Assembly (NCBI GenBank): GCA_032716605.1
Contig: CM064519.1
Coordinates: 28,599,943-28,663,942, forward strand
Reading direction: 5' to 3'
Source of the DNA: Paralithodes platypus
Taxonomy: Eukaryota > Arthropoda > Malacostraca > Decapoda > Lithodidae
DNA length: 64,000 bases
In this document: piece by piece, positions 47,319 through 59,767 of the stretch
Layout: each line of letters opens with the position of its first letter
Numbering within the stretch: the first letter of the stretch is position 1
Position numbers and translations under genes: made by a program
Notes under the pieces: generated by a model
Databases searched by the model: none
Seen by the model: only the letters and a program-made list of their open reading frames with translations
Told to the model about the DNA's origin: nothing

Positions 47319-47748
47319 ATTATTCTAAGAGCCGATGCCAATGTAAAGTGGGCCTGATAAGGTAACAGAAAGATAATGCTTATTGAAAATTATCGGAAAA
47401 AGTTCTTGGTTGTTTCCACCTATAGTATTTAACTGGAAAAATATGTATAATGTTTGTCAGAACTCAGAATAGAATATAGATAATGTCAAAATACTGAAGG
47501 GGATAAGTTCGTTTAAAGCTATATATATTGTAAGTATATCAATTTGAGCAAGCTATGCAATATTTCAAACGACGTTAAATCTTCAAAGAGCTTAGGTATC
47601 TATCGCCCGGTTATGAGCACCTTGAATAATATATTTCAATCCTGACAAGACTCACAGAGTAGTCCAACCCCGTCGATATTCTTCAATAATTGGGTTTTAT
47701 ACTTGCAATTAAAAGAGTGATTTGTATGTGTGTATGTATATATATACT
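47319..47748. other. Spacer, no gene seen
   Basis: No supported feature. Confidence 0.4.
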
Positions 47749-47935
47749 CAGGAAGTTACCCCTGGGACAGAGTAAGGGGCAAGGGAACGCGAAGAATTGG
47801 CACTTCAAATGTTGTTTCTGTTCGGGCTCTGTCTCGAATCGGCCACCCCCAGCAATGGGGTATGTGCCTGAGTATATACATACATACATACATAGTTGTT
47901 TACATACATACATACATACACCCATCCCAATTCAT
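47749..47935 (+). mobile_element. 290-bp SINE-like retroposon, partial copy
   Basis: caagggaacgcgaagaattgg, tctgttcgggctctgtctcg and gggtatgtgcctgagtatatacatacatacata. 3' part with (TACA)n tail. Confidence 0.82.
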
Positions 47936-48023
47936 TCGCATTTACAAAGCTCCCCATATTATCATCCATTTGATTTCCTATCCTTTCACCTCTCTCATAA
48001 TTTTACAGAAGCCATATCTTTGA

Positions 48024-48383
48024 ACTAAACATCCACAGTCTGAGGGTGAGTGCCTCGTATCAGACTAAACATCCACAGTCTGAGGGTGAGTGCCTCGTAT
48101 CAGACTAAACATCCACAGTCTGAGGGTGAGTGCCTCGTATCAGACTAAACATCCACAGTCTGAGGGTGAGTGCCTCGTATCAGACTAAACATCCACAGTC
48201 TGAGGGTGAGTGCCTCGTATCAGACTAAACATCCACAGTCTGAGGGTGAGTGCCTCGTATCAGACTAAACATCCACAGTCTGAGGGTGAGTGCCTCGTAT
48301 CAGACTAAACATCCACAGTCTGAGGGTGAGTGCCTCGTATCAGACTAAACATCCACAGTCTGAGGGTGAGTGCCTCGTATCAG
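48024..48383. repeat. 40-bp tandem array, 9 identical copies
   Basis: actaaacatccacagtctga followed by gggtgagtgcctcgtatcag repeats nine times across 360 bases, and I saw no base difference between copies. The array stops 13 bases before the direct repeat of the next retroposon. Confidence 0.98.
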
Positions 48384-48396
48384 ACTTCCCACCTTT

Positions 48397-48959
48397 TCAC
48401 ATAAGTTGTTGTTTTTCCCCAAGCTGCCTGGCCGAACAGCCCCAAGGCCCCGAGCAAGGCCAAGGCCACAACCGAGCGCCCCCACAGAACCCTCCCCGCC
48501 GACCACAATAAAGCCTGGGTGACCGAAGCCACTCCACGGCGGGGAGCTGAGGAGGGTGCGGAAACGCCCGGGAAACCAAAGCCCCACCCAGGGCCCTGTG
48601 CCCCTCAGCAATTATGAAGAGAAAGTTGAGGGGCAAAGGAAAGATGTGACGCTTTGGCTTCCAATCTGGGTAGATTGGGAGGTCAATCCACGCAAGAGAC
48701 GCCGTCACTTGAGATCTAGAAAATATATAAGTAAAAGGAACAGTCAGAGTAAGCTATGGGTATGGCAGAGATCGCTCAGTTCTCACTCTGATAGACCAGC
48801 CCATCACCACATGACTAGAACCCAATCCTCTCAGCATCAGCTAGGAAAGGCCCTAGAAAGCCGCCTTTGGCGGGGGGATAGCTCCCCTATTTCAACCCTT
48901 TTCGGGGTTGGGCACCCGCCCTTCGGGGTTGGGCACCCGCCCAATTGTCACATAAGTTG
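48397..48959 (-). mobile_element. 539-bp retroposon, fullest copy, with 12-bp target duplication
   Basis: tcacataagttg flanks the element at 48397-48408 and 48948-48959. The body 48409-48947 reads on the minus strand from a 5' part with two copies of gggcgggtgcccaaccccgaa to a 3' end ctgttcggccaggcagcttg with a short (AAC) tail. The 3' 400 bp is shared with 30492-30893. A weak B-box-like ggttctagtca lies in the 5' third. It is non-autonomous, of SINE size or a small LINE derivative. No domain is recognised. Confidence 0.9.
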
Positions 48960-49207
48960 AATGGGTTGCTTACTTGCACATTGATGTTTAAATTCAGACA
49001 TTCTTTACTTTTGAACCATCCGTATCTTCTTTTATACCTAAACTAGACTTGGATAACACACGTTGCCTAATAAAATGGTGAATTGCCATTCAAAGTGTAA
49101 TGCCCCACCAAAGACAGAGATGCCGATCATTTACAAAGTTACGATAATTTACGTTTGCATTAGTGTCTGTAAAATAATGTAAATACAGCTATATAGGGCA
49201 AGCTATT
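48960..49207. other. Spacer, no gene seen
   Basis: No supported feature. Confidence 0.3.
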
Positions 49208-49592
49208 TTAAGGGAGGTCACCGTTTTTTTTTTTATCTTTCTTTCCTTTTCTCTCTTTCTCTGGCTTGTATCCATTCGGCCCATTCAGCCAACTGTTTTA
49301 AGACGTTTAACCTCACCCAGGTGTCGATTTCTTCCTGGCGAGCGATAGCGAGCCAGCATTGTATGGAAAAATCAGGCTTCGCCGGAGGCATTTTTCTATC
49401 GAAAAATGTACAAATTTAGCTTCCGTTAAAACAAAAATACATATATGCTGGCTCGCTACCACTCGCCAGGAAAATATTGACACCTGGATGGGAGTAAAAG
49501 TCTTAAAACAGTAGGCTGAATGGGGACGAATGGATACAAGCCAAAAAGAGAGAGGGAGAGAAAGAGAAAACAAGGGAGGTGGGCTCCCTTAA
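49208..49592. mobile_element. Family R foldback element, intact
   Basis: TTAA ends at 49208-49211 and 49589-49592. The arms tggcgagcgatagcgagccagc and gctggctcgctaccactcgcca are inverted, and the centre has aggcttcgccgg. The outer right end has drifted (ggtgggctccctt). Confidence 0.9.
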
Positions 49593-49776
49593 GATCCAGC
49601 CAGAAAAAAAAAACCGACCCAAAGAATAGGCCTAGAGCAAGAACATATCCTAGAATACGTGTACAAGAAAACGTTGACGGAAATAGCATCGATTTTATGG
49701 TCGTAGCTTGCAACACCTCCCTCACATTTTTTTCTCACAACTCGAGTGACGTAATTGGGTTCTCCTCTTCCCCCTT

Positions 49777-50058
<282 letters not shown>

Positions 50059-50092
<34 letters not shown>
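50059..50092. repeat. (GA)n microsatellite, right part
   Basis: GA alternation continuing beyond the 5'-truncated retrotransposon fragment. Confidence 0.97.
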
Positions 50093-50093
<1 letters not shown>

Positions 50094-50689
50094 GAGACGA
50101 AAAGCTGACGAAGTAGGACAAACAAACAAGAATAAGTACATAACAACAAAATGGGACGTTAAAAACAAGCTTGGATGATACACCATAATAAAAAAACAAA
50201 AACAAAATACAAATAAAAATAAAATAAAAAACCCGTTGAATAATATTATAATGGTTGCTTAGGTCCAACAGCATTAATATTTTCCGATATATGAGCCACC
50301 AAAATACGTACATAACAGAGCGGGGCAAAAATGTTTCAAGTGGTTCCCTTCCATTGCTTTGAGTGGCTGCCTTCGAAACCTCCGAGCCGCCGCGAGAGAA
50401 AAAGGGCGCTCACAGATACCCCAAGACCCCTCCTATCCGTTCGCAAAGGAGGATAGGGGGGTTTGTTTGGTATATAAAATGGGTGAGAAGAGGATATGGG
50501 TTAGCTGAGGGTGTTCGGGATGTGTTAGAAAGGGGTAATGATGAAGGGAAGTCGAGAGCGCAAGGAATCGGACGCCAGCCTCCCAAGCCGATCCATCACG
50601 GCCCTAACAAACAGGGCGAACGCGGTTGGAAGTTGCATCAAAGAAGATCATATTAACACTAGCGACCGGAGGCAGGCCACACCACCACT
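50093..50689. other. Spacer, no gene recognised
   Basis: A plus-strand frame opens at 50538 with about 40 non-repetitive residues (including ALTNRANAVGSCIKED) and then runs into the Thr-rich repeat. I do not recognise it. It could be a relic of a mobile element. Confidence 0.35.
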
Positions 50690-52010
50690 ATCACCACCGT
50701 CACCATCAGCACCACCATCACTATCACCACCGTCACCACCACTACCACCACCATCCACCACTATCACCATCGTACCCGTCACCACCACTATCACCAATAC
50801 TGACAACACCAGTACTATGACAATCAACACCAACTTCACCGCCACCACTACTATCACCATCGTCACCACCAATATCACCACCACTATCACCAACACCACC
50901 GCTATTACCAGCACCCTCACCACTACCAACACCACGACCACTACCACCACCACCAATACTGACAACACCAATTCTATTACAAACACTAATTCCAACACCA
51001 TCACCATCATTTTGACTACCAACAAAACTGACTTCACTAAGTTCCTCGCATTCTTTACAGCCACCACTACTGACAACAATTTTTTTCCAACTATTTCCAC
51101 CACTACTGATAATACCAACACAAATTTCCAACACCATTGACAACACCAACATACATTTCCAACACTATTTCCACCACTACTGACAACGCCAACATAAATT
51201 TCCAACACAATTTCCACCACTACTGACAAAGCCAATCATCGCTATCACCAATACAAATAATACCATCTCACCCCCACCAAAAAAAGACAATAGCTCCACC
51301 ACCACTACTATCACCAACCAATCACCAACGCAACTATTACTATCCATACTACCAATACCACCATGTACTACCACCATCACCACACAACTATCATTACCAT
51401 CACACCATTACCAACCCATACTCACACCAAAATGACTATCACCATTGCCAACAAATCACCCCAAAAATTATGTCACCACTTCAGCGCTCATTCTCACCTT
51501 CACCACCACCACACAACTATCACCAACAATATCACAACAACAACAGCAATATTTCCAGCACCATCATCAATCCACAACCACTGCTAACACCAACGCATCT
51601 CATCACAACTCCCAACACCTACATCCCTAGAAACCCATCCCATCACAAATGTCACCACATAACCTACCTCCACCACTCACAAAGACACCTCCACCACTAC
51701 CAACAACATCACCACCACTACAAACCCATCCCCACCACAACTACCACCATCACTACTACCAACAAGACCTCCACCCCTACTAACCCATCCCCACCACAAA
51801 AACCATTACCACTACCAACACCATCTCCACATCTATCAATAACACCTCCACCACAACCACTACCAACAACACCTCCACTACCAACAACACCTCCACCACT
51901 AATAACACCACCACCACTACCAACAACACCTCTACCACTACCAATCCATCCCCACCATAACTACCACCACCACCAATTCGAACAAAACCTCCACCACTTG
52001 GGTTATCACT
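50690..52010. repeat. ACC/CAC-rich low-complexity tract, 1.3 kb
   Basis: Imperfect caccaccactatcaccaac-type sequence throughout. It yields Thr/His/Pro-rich plus frames and Val/Gly-rich minus frames up to 200 residues, all compositional. Confidence 0.9.
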
Positions 52011-52164
52011 TCAATGGCGCGGTTAAAAGCTGCCCATTGATAATGTTTTTCTTTTATTTATTTTTTATTTGAGCGAGTGTGACTGGAGGCAAAACTTTAT
52101 ACAAACAATATATTAGAGGGAGTGAATGTGTGTAAACAAACATTGATGAGAGATATACTCACGA

Positions 52165-52998
52165 TAATCTATCTATCTATCTATCTATTGCCGGTTGCCG
52201 TGATCCCTGAAGGGGTGGCCATAAACGAATCGCCCCCATGCACCTGTTCCTAGTCAGTTGACGCCCCTTCTCCCATCCAGCACCGCTTTCACGCATATAC
52301 TTCTGAACTCCATCCTTCCACCTCTCACTCGGTTTACCTATCCCTCTTTGTCCTTCCACTTCACTCTCGTACACTCTCTTAGTCATTCTCTCACTTCCCA
52401 TACGTTCCACATGGCCGAACCATCTCAAGGTGTTGCTTTTCACACTTTCCAGCACATCTACATCCACACCACAACGCTCTCGTACTTCGTCATTCATCTG
52501 TCTATCCCTCTATGTAACTCCGCACGCACTTCTTAAGTAATTAATTTTCACCCCTCTCACTCTTGGTTTATGTCTCTCCAACAACATCCATGCTTCACTC
52601 TCATACGTCAATGTCGGGATTACCACACTATCATGCAAGGACTTCTTTACTTTCATGCTGACCACCCTATTTCTTGTTACTGCTTTCAGCATTCCTACAA
52701 CCATCTTCCCCTGTTGCACCCTCTACCGCACTTCTTCATCCATACTCCCATCTTTACTCAACACAGTGCCCAAATACTTAAATGAGCTGACATTCTCCAT
52801 AGCCTAACCATTCAACCTCACCTTCCACTCAGTGACTGCACCCCTTTCAAAGACTATAACCTTATTTTTCCCCGCATTTACCTTCAGATTCAGTTTTTCA
52901 CACACTGTTCCAAACATATTTAGAAGACCCTGCAACTCCCATTCACTACCGCTCATCAGAACGGTATCGTCAGCAAACAGCAGTACACGCAACTTCTA
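52165..52998 (-). pseudogene. GATA-tailed non-LTR retrotransposon, 5'-truncated copy 3
   Basis: On the minus strand, from 52995 down: VLLFADDTVLMSGSEWELQG (motif C), LNLKVNAGKNKVIVFERG, FKYLGTVLSKDGSMDEE, QQGKMVVGMLKAVTRNRVVS, SLHDSVVIPTLTYESEAWM, CGVDVDVLESVKSNTLRWFG, WKDGVQKYMRESGAGWE. It is interrupted by stops near 52806, 52727 and 52508 and has no motif A or B. The 3' end is a (tatc)n run at 52167-52190. Same family as 34526 and 39811. Confidence 0.92.
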
Positions 52999-54522
52999 AC
53001 TCAAGATAATACTAAGTGATAATTATACAAGATATCAATTACTGTCTTCAAAGAAAGTTAATGCTGTCGAAGGTGATGGGACAAAAATGAAGATAAATAC
53101 AACAACAATATGATAGAAAAATATACAATGAAAGGAAATGACACGCATACAGTATGTCGATAGAATAATATCGAACCAAAAACTATTTGTCAAGCCAAAT
53201 TATTGCACAAATAGTGTGCATTTTTGCAGTATGTGGATAATCAAATGGGACATTCAACGTCATTTGTATATGTGAGCGTGTGTGTGTGTGTGTGTGTCCA
53301 CTCATCTAATACGATGCTGGTAACGCGGTTTGATTATAACCTAGGCAGTATCGCGTTTTTAATTATATTCTGGCTAAAATTATGCGATACAAAAGTAACA
53401 AAAGACGTCTCATAACCAATAAGACAGAAACAAGCCTGAGCATATCCTTCAGTGCAATGATTCTATACGTTTGTATTATTTAAACCGCTGGACGATTACA
53501 TTAAGCTCAGAGAATGTCTCTTGCAAAAAAAAAACATGTAGCTTATAAGTAGCCACCGAGTAGTAATGACAAATCAAAATGTTTAGACATTGTCCTCCCA
53601 AAACATTCAACACCTTCCATGCGAGTAAGTTAGTTTTGGTCATAGAGTTATAACCTTGCAATCTAGTAGTAGAATTTTGTCTTCCACGAGCATCAACATA
53701 ATATCCTGTTGAGTGAAAGACGTGATAACGATGGTTCAACAGCAATGAAGTTTATGGGAAATGTTGCTACAATATCTGAGAGTCAACTGTAACAGTTGTG
53801 TGTGCCTGATAGAACATATACATATGCTGTTACAAAGCTGGTACACATTGCAAGAACATTCATTTCAACACATTTTTGAATTGTGTGTGTAACAAAATTG
53901 AAAACGACGATCTTAAATTACAGAGCTTCTAAAGTAACAGCGTGGTTCATAGATTTTGATATGATGTATCCTATGTTATAATGTGTTTGCATGTTTCTCA
54001 ACAAAAATGATAACATATCGTGTTTGATTCATTATGACAAATGAATAAATTAGGTGAGAGGAAGGCATGTGAATCCCCCCCACACCCCACACCCGCGCGT
54101 TTACCTCTCCCCAAATTTAGCAACTTAACATGGCATTTAAAGCCCCGCATTTGAAATATAGGATCAACGAAACGAAACCACCCACCTGTCTTCCCACTTC
54201 TCTCTCACCTTAAAGTTTCGGTGGATCAAACAGAGTAAGTCCCCGGCAATTAAACCTTGGGCACATAACTCGGCTATTGTCCTGGCCGCCCCTGCTCACA
54301 CACCAGCCTCGCGAGAACACACACCAGGGAGGTCGCGGATGGAGTACCGGTCTCTTCGTTCACCAGATCATTCGCTTAAGATGGCGCCTCAAGGGACAGT
54401 TATTTTCCCGATATTTTTCTAGTCTGCAGCCCCTTCCGGCTATCACTTTTCACCACATCTTTCGCAAATTTTGCCTACCATTCCCTGATTTATATACAGT
54501 ACGATCGTCATTAATTCCAGGT
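52999..54522. other. Spacer, no gene recognised
   Basis: Contains (GT)n at 53277-53298 and a weak P-like trace at 53370-53400. Frames at 53476-53745 (minus) and 54277-54546 (plus) have no domain I recognise. Confidence 0.4.
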
Positions 54523-54834
54523 ACTAGCTTAATGTATGTATTATAATCAGGCACATACCCCATAGCTGGGGGTGGCCGACTCGAGACAGAGCCTGAACAG
54601 ATTTTGTTTTTAAAAGTTCCAATTATTAGGGTTCGGGATCACTTTCGTGTTCCCTAGCCCCTTACTCTGTCTCATCTAGTAGGTGAAATTTACAAGGGGA
54701 GTAGGATTCCTCGACTCTCGTCCCCAAAAGGAAAAGTAGGACAGTAAAAAGAGACAGACAGAAATGACTAAAGTTGGGTAGAGGATGCAAAACCTCACTC
54801 TGGATAGGACCAGCCCTCACCCAACTAGCTTAAT
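54523..54834 (-). mobile_element. 290-bp SINE-like retroposon, full length with 11-bp target duplication
   Basis: actagcttaat occurs at 54523-54533 and 54824-54834. The body between reads on the minus strand from tgggtgagggctggtcctatcc to gggtatgtgcctgattataatacatac. Related copies at 2060, 47749 and 60785 share the 3' half and tail. Direct flanking repeats show a target-primed insertion. Confidence 0.9.
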
Positions 54835-54984
54835 ACTAAAGTGATTTCATCGACTTATGTGACCGATTGCGATGTTTGTATGCAAGAATCGCAAGTCAAA
54901 TTCGGATACTGACTACTGACAAGGCCAGTAAATGCCCGTGTGATACCGTTTTTTGTACTTTGCTTCGATTCACCTACACCTAAA

Positions 54985-55205
54985 CTAATTGATCCTAACC
55001 CTAACCTATAAATATTCTAAGCTTTGCCTAACTTATCATAACCTATCCTAACCTAAATTCCGCCGATCTAACTTGATCTAACAAGTCATAACTTATACTA
55101 AAATATATCTTGACCTAATCTAGCTTTCGATGACCTCTTTGTAATCTATCATATCCCAACTCTAACCAAATCCATCCTAGTCTAACCAAATCTAACCTAA
55201 CCGGC
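54985..55205. repeat. Degenerate CCTAA-rich stretch (telomere-like motif)
   Basis: cctaaccctaacctataa, tatcctaacctaaa, atctaacctaaccgg and many ctaac/ctaat words recur without a strict period. TTAGG/CCTAA is the common arthropod telomere repeat. The stretch is too degenerate to be a working telomere. Confidence 0.55.
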
Positions 55206-55317
55206 CCTAATGTCACTATAACTCTAAGTCGATCTCCATTAACCTTCATAATTCCAAATGTCCTTCCTATTCTGAATAAAACTACCTATTGACAACCAGA
55301 TTACAATGAGAGAATGC

Positions 55318-55465
55318 GTGTTGGAATACTGAAAGAGTTAAGGGGGTAGTGGCCGTGTTGGAATACTGAAAGAGTTAAGGGGGTAGTGGCCGTGTTGGAA
55401 TACTGAAAGAGTTAAGGGGGTAGTGGCCGTGTTGGAATACTGAAAGAGTTAAGGGGGTAGTGGCC
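55318..55465. repeat. 37-bp tandem repeat, 4 identical copies, overlapping an element end
   Basis: gtgttggaatactgaaagag followed by ttaagggggtagtggcc, four times. The last half of the unit is the left end of the family Q element that follows, so flank plus element end were amplified together. Confidence 0.97.
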
Positions 55466-55798
55466 GTTTTTTTGGTCTATTAATTTATTTTTTAGTTTCC
55501 TCGCTAGACCACCTGTAAAAAACACCCCCTAGACCCTCCGTCGAGATAAATTTGTTAATTTTTCGGTAGAAAAATGTCCTGGCCGAAGGCCGGTTACTCT
55601 CAAAATTACAGGCTCGCTATCGCTCGCAAGGAAAAAATCGACGCCTAATTGGCACGAAAGGTCTTAATATTGACAAAGAAATAGGGTGTAAAGTCATAAA
55701 ATCGCCAAACTAATGAGTCGAACGTCTACAAATCTAAAAAACAATGGGATAAAACACGAGGGAGATGGGGCCAGAAAAACCAAGCACCACCCCCTTAA
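55449..55798 (+). mobile_element. Family Q short TTAA element, complete
   Basis: TTAA at both ends, cgctagaccacctg, tttttcggtagaaaaatgtc, the intact stem tggccgaaggcc, ctcgctatcgctcgc, and ccacccccttaac. The small frame starting at 55765 begins in its end. Confidence 0.9.
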
Positions 55799-57203
55799 CC
55801 GAGGACAAGACAACTCCAGGGTGGGCGAAACGACTCTCCGGCGATGTGACCCGTAACTCGTGGAATTATTCTAAGGTGGCTGGAGTAAACACCGTAAAGT
55901 TTCAGGCTCCCAAACTTTTCAGGTCATGGGAGACGATTCAGGAATTTTGTGTGTCCTTGTTGAGAGAAATGTTTTGGTTAAATCGCCCTTTTATTTTTCA
56001 TCTTCATTATCTCCGCCAGAATGGAATTATGAGATTATGTGGCCGACCTTGTGTGTCTGTCTGTCTGTAAGCAGGATTTCTCAACATACTATTGACGAAA
56101 ATAGATGAAAACTGATCTGTACAATCGCCTGCAGTTATAGACGGTACACATTCGACTGAATGACATGACACGAAACATTTTGTAATATTCTCTATATCCA
56201 CATTTCCCGAGTAAGTGTTATCCCTTATAGTCAAAATTATTGTTAACTGTCTCAAGGTTATCGTAAAATAGAGTACGGTACCAGCTACTAGTACAGACGA
56301 TTGTACGTTATTTAGTACCCAGATATAGAGGCAACTGAATTGTGTCCTATACCTGATGACCCTCTCGCCACCCCTCGAATACCGTCTACCAGAAAAGACT
56401 GATTTGTGCTCGATTTGTACAATGCTTATTTTAATATTCTATTAATTTCCAAAGGTATTCACACACACAATATGGTGATGATTGGGTGTAATATTTATGA
56501 TAGGCAATTTTTTGCTTCTTGAGTAACCATTGATTTTATGCACCCTAAATTGACATACCCTACTCTGCTTTCTTGTTTTGGTTTGATGATTTGTTGCTGA
56601 GTATTGAGTTACTTTAATTTAAAAAAAACAAAAAAAATAGTTTTTAAAATTTGTGTTTCAATGTTGCCAGTAGGGGGCATTACCAAAATTGATATATGAT
56701 AATCCCGCGCAGGAGTTGGTATGAACGGACCGCTGGGACCGGTCAGGTAATCAACAAACCTGGGAGACGAAAACATGAAGTGGCGATGTATCACAGACTT
56801 TACTCTTACAGGCGCCTCTAAAACGAAGTGTTATGCACATATTGGTAAGTAATGGACTAGTGCCAAGGTTGTACATTGTGTTTCACGGGTAGGAGTACCT
56901 GAAATTGCGTTCACGGCGAAAATATGAAGGTGATAATTGGGCACCAACAGTTCAAGACTTGTACGAATATAATAAAACAGGCGTGATTATATAGTGAATT
57001 ACGGGCTAATGATCGTATTTTATCTTTGCAACATTCCTTCTACAGCAAAACATTGTGCTACATAAACATGCAAGTTGATTTTGCTCCGGTGAATATATTA
57101 AGTATTCATCCAGCGCCAAAGGAGGCTTCACTATGTCCATTAATTTCGCTGCATTATGGTAATCCAGATGATGAAAAAGTATGTATGGAACAGAGTCCAT
57201 ATA
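55799..57203. other. Spacer, no gene recognised
   Basis: 56020-56085 (tctccgccagaatggaatta...tgtctgtctgtctgtaagca) looks like a common invertebrate dispersed repeat phrase. No domain is seen in any frame. Confidence 0.4.
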
Positions 57204-57415
57204 TTAACACATTCAGTACCGGTGACATCCTTATAATTATATTCTGACAACTATTAGACGATTTTATTCAGCTTAAGAAGGATGTCTACCAATTATAAAG
57301 GTACAGGACTCAATTACTTCTTTTAACTACCATATATACTTCCTAAGCTTCATAAAACCGTCTAAATGTAGCTGAAATCAAATATAAGAGACATCACCGG
57401 TACAGGAAGGGTTAA
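57204..57415. mobile_element. Family P palindromic TTAA element, complete
   Basis: TTAA at both ends. attcagtaccggtgacatcc at the left pairs with agacatcaccggtacaggaa at the right. Confidence 0.85.
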
Positions 57416-57860
57416 CTACTTCAGGATGGTGACGTCACCTGCTAGCATAAAAGTTAAGACGAAAATGCATTGGAATGATGATCAAGTAGAAACAGAACAA
57501 GTACTTCCAAATGTCCTCTTATTCCTATTATTCTGGCTATCTTTAGATGATATTATTTAGCAGGGGAAAGGTCGGTTAGTATCTATAGGCTAAAACAGTA
57601 TTATTCATCCCATTTGCCTCCCAGTCGCCCTTTCTAACATAACCACAAATACATAGCGTTAGCCAAGAAACAGTTAGAATGACGGCATAGTATGAAAAAG
57701 GTGAAAGGTCCTGATCTCTTCATTAATGCTGTAGATCGTAGGATGGTATGTAAAGGAATTATCACGGTATACCGGTATAATTGTTTGTATTATATATTAT
57801 GTATCCTGACACTATTAGATTATATTACTCGGTTAGATAGTTTTATATACCGTAAAATGG
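57416..57860. other. Spacer with P-like fragments, no gene seen
   Basis: Partial P phrases (ttattctggctatctttaga near 57527; tatcctgacactattaga near 57800) suggest decayed copies. Confidence 0.4.
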
Positions 57861-57861
57861 C

Positions 57862-58066
57862 CTAACTTCGGTCAAGGGGTTATACTTCGGACTTTTCTGG
57901 ATACAAGTATATAAGCTACAGTTGTGGAAAAATGGCTCTGCATTATGGAAGAACATCGCAGACATACTTGTTTTTCCATAACATCATGTATTTATCCCAT
58001 AACTGCGGTTCATTATATTTTTTCCAGAATGTCCGAAATTATATCCCCGTCCCCAAAGTTATTTAC
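57862..58066. mobile_element. Palindromic element, ~205 bp
   Basis: cctaacttcggtcaaggggttatacttcggacttttctgg on the left is inverted, with mismatches, at 58023-58066 (ccagaatgtccgaaattatatccccg...aaagttattta). Single copy in the window. Confidence 0.65.
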
Positions 58067-58069
58067 TTT

Positions 58070-59765
58070 TACCAGGACTTTGATAAAGTTAAACATATTA
58101 ATTTTCTTAAGACGACCACATAACTCCTCTCTCTCTGATAATGTCTACATTCTCACTGTCTTGCTGATTTGGTGTTCATGCTCTCTCTCTCTCTCTGTCT
58201 CTCTCTCTCTCTCTTAGTATACATTTTACTAATTGATGATGTGTTCTTATAATGAATACTTACCCTAACTAACAAGCTAGCACACGAGAGGCTATTCAAA
58301 GCAAGGTTTAAAACAGTCTCTTCTCTTTAATCATTCTCTACAAATATACAAAGCTAAAATTATGCATTTAATTTCTTATTATGACTTGGATTGCTATAAT
58401 GGCTAAACGAAATAAATGTCATGTTAATTTTATAACCTTCATTTTCAGTCATTCTAATCTTAAAACTAAATTGCCCTGGTTTATTATTCTGCTAAGTACA
58501 TTTACTGACAATGTTATGATTCATACATAGTGGTAGTCATACTATGCAATCTCTCTCTCTCTCTCGTTCGTATCAACCCGTATTCAAACACAATTACTCT
58601 CACATTACCTCAACAACTCACCTACCTCCCCCTCTCCCTCCACACTTCCTTTCCATCCCATCTCCGCCCCAAGCTTGCAACCTCCCTCTCCCCCACCTTA
58701 CACACACACTCCTCCCCTCCCCTCCTCCCCCAGCTCCACACCGACAGCACATACTAATTCTTCCGTATTTAGAAGCAATTACAAGCGTTTTTGCCGGGGT
58801 TGCGTTTCTTTCAAGCGAGTCCCACAACGCACGAAATTAGCCAATCAACGGATCTAGTTTCCAGGCTCTTTATCCCCCCCCCCCATCCCCCCCACCCCAC
58901 CCCAAAGAAAAAAACCCTGCTTGGGTCTGTGTGTGTGTGTCTGGGAGTTATTAAGTTACAATTGGCCACATTTTGGGGAGTCTCGTCGGCAATCAAGAGT
59001 CCTGAGGGGTAACAAGAAACGGGTCATTTCCTTGTTTTTCTGGGACTGTTTGTATATATATTTTTTTCTGCCGATGCGTGTGAGGCGAAATTAGTACACT
59101 CTTCACATCCGGTGTTAATTTGCTTTGTGGTAGAGCTGTCGGCGACTCGTGAAGGTGAGATGGATGGCAGGTGAAGGGGTAATTTGATACGTATAAAAAG
59201 ACTTCCCTTTCTGGACAATATTCGAATCTTAAGCCCTCTGCAGTCTTTTTGTGCTATGTACAGCTACTGACAAAAGTTTAATATTATATGAAGCCAACTA
59301 ATAACTTAATATTATCAAGTAACTGCCACATACATAATATGAGTTGCTAACTCGAAATGCCCATGTAATAATATCAAACATATCTTTTATTTACATTACC
59401 ATGTTTGCTTACACAGTAAATAAATGTATGAATAAATATATATATAACTATATAAATATATATACAGTATACAGTATACAGTATATAACTGACGGTTAAT
59501 TGCCATGTTTCCTTCTAAATTGTCTGCTGTTATTAAGTATTTGTAAACAAAACAAGTTGTTGATTGTGAAAATAAGTTATTGATATGATGCAGAGACATA
59601 GCACTATATGTTTTGTATTGATTATCGAAAAGTCAGCTGTTAAGATATTAATATTTCAGCCAAACACAAAACAGATTATACTTGGCTTAACATTCACGAG
59701 TATTTGGGTTGAGTGTCCTTTGCCTTATATAGTTTGATGATCTATCGATATATCTGATACACAAA
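58070..59765. other. Spacer with CT microsatellites and C-rich tract, no gene seen
   Basis: (CT)n at 58178-58214 and 58549-58566, a C-rich block at 58620-58740, a C run at 58877-58893. No supported gene. Confidence 0.45.
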
Positions 59766-59767
59766 TA

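Noticed and set aside
50538..52072. Thr/His/Pro-rich plus-strand frames, mucin-like at first sight
   Set aside because: Low-complexity ACC/CAC tract open in several frames on both strands; no signal peptide or ordered domain.
53476..53745. 89-residue minus-strand frame
   Set aside because: No domain, no splice or start context and no second copy to compare; left as unexplained spacer.
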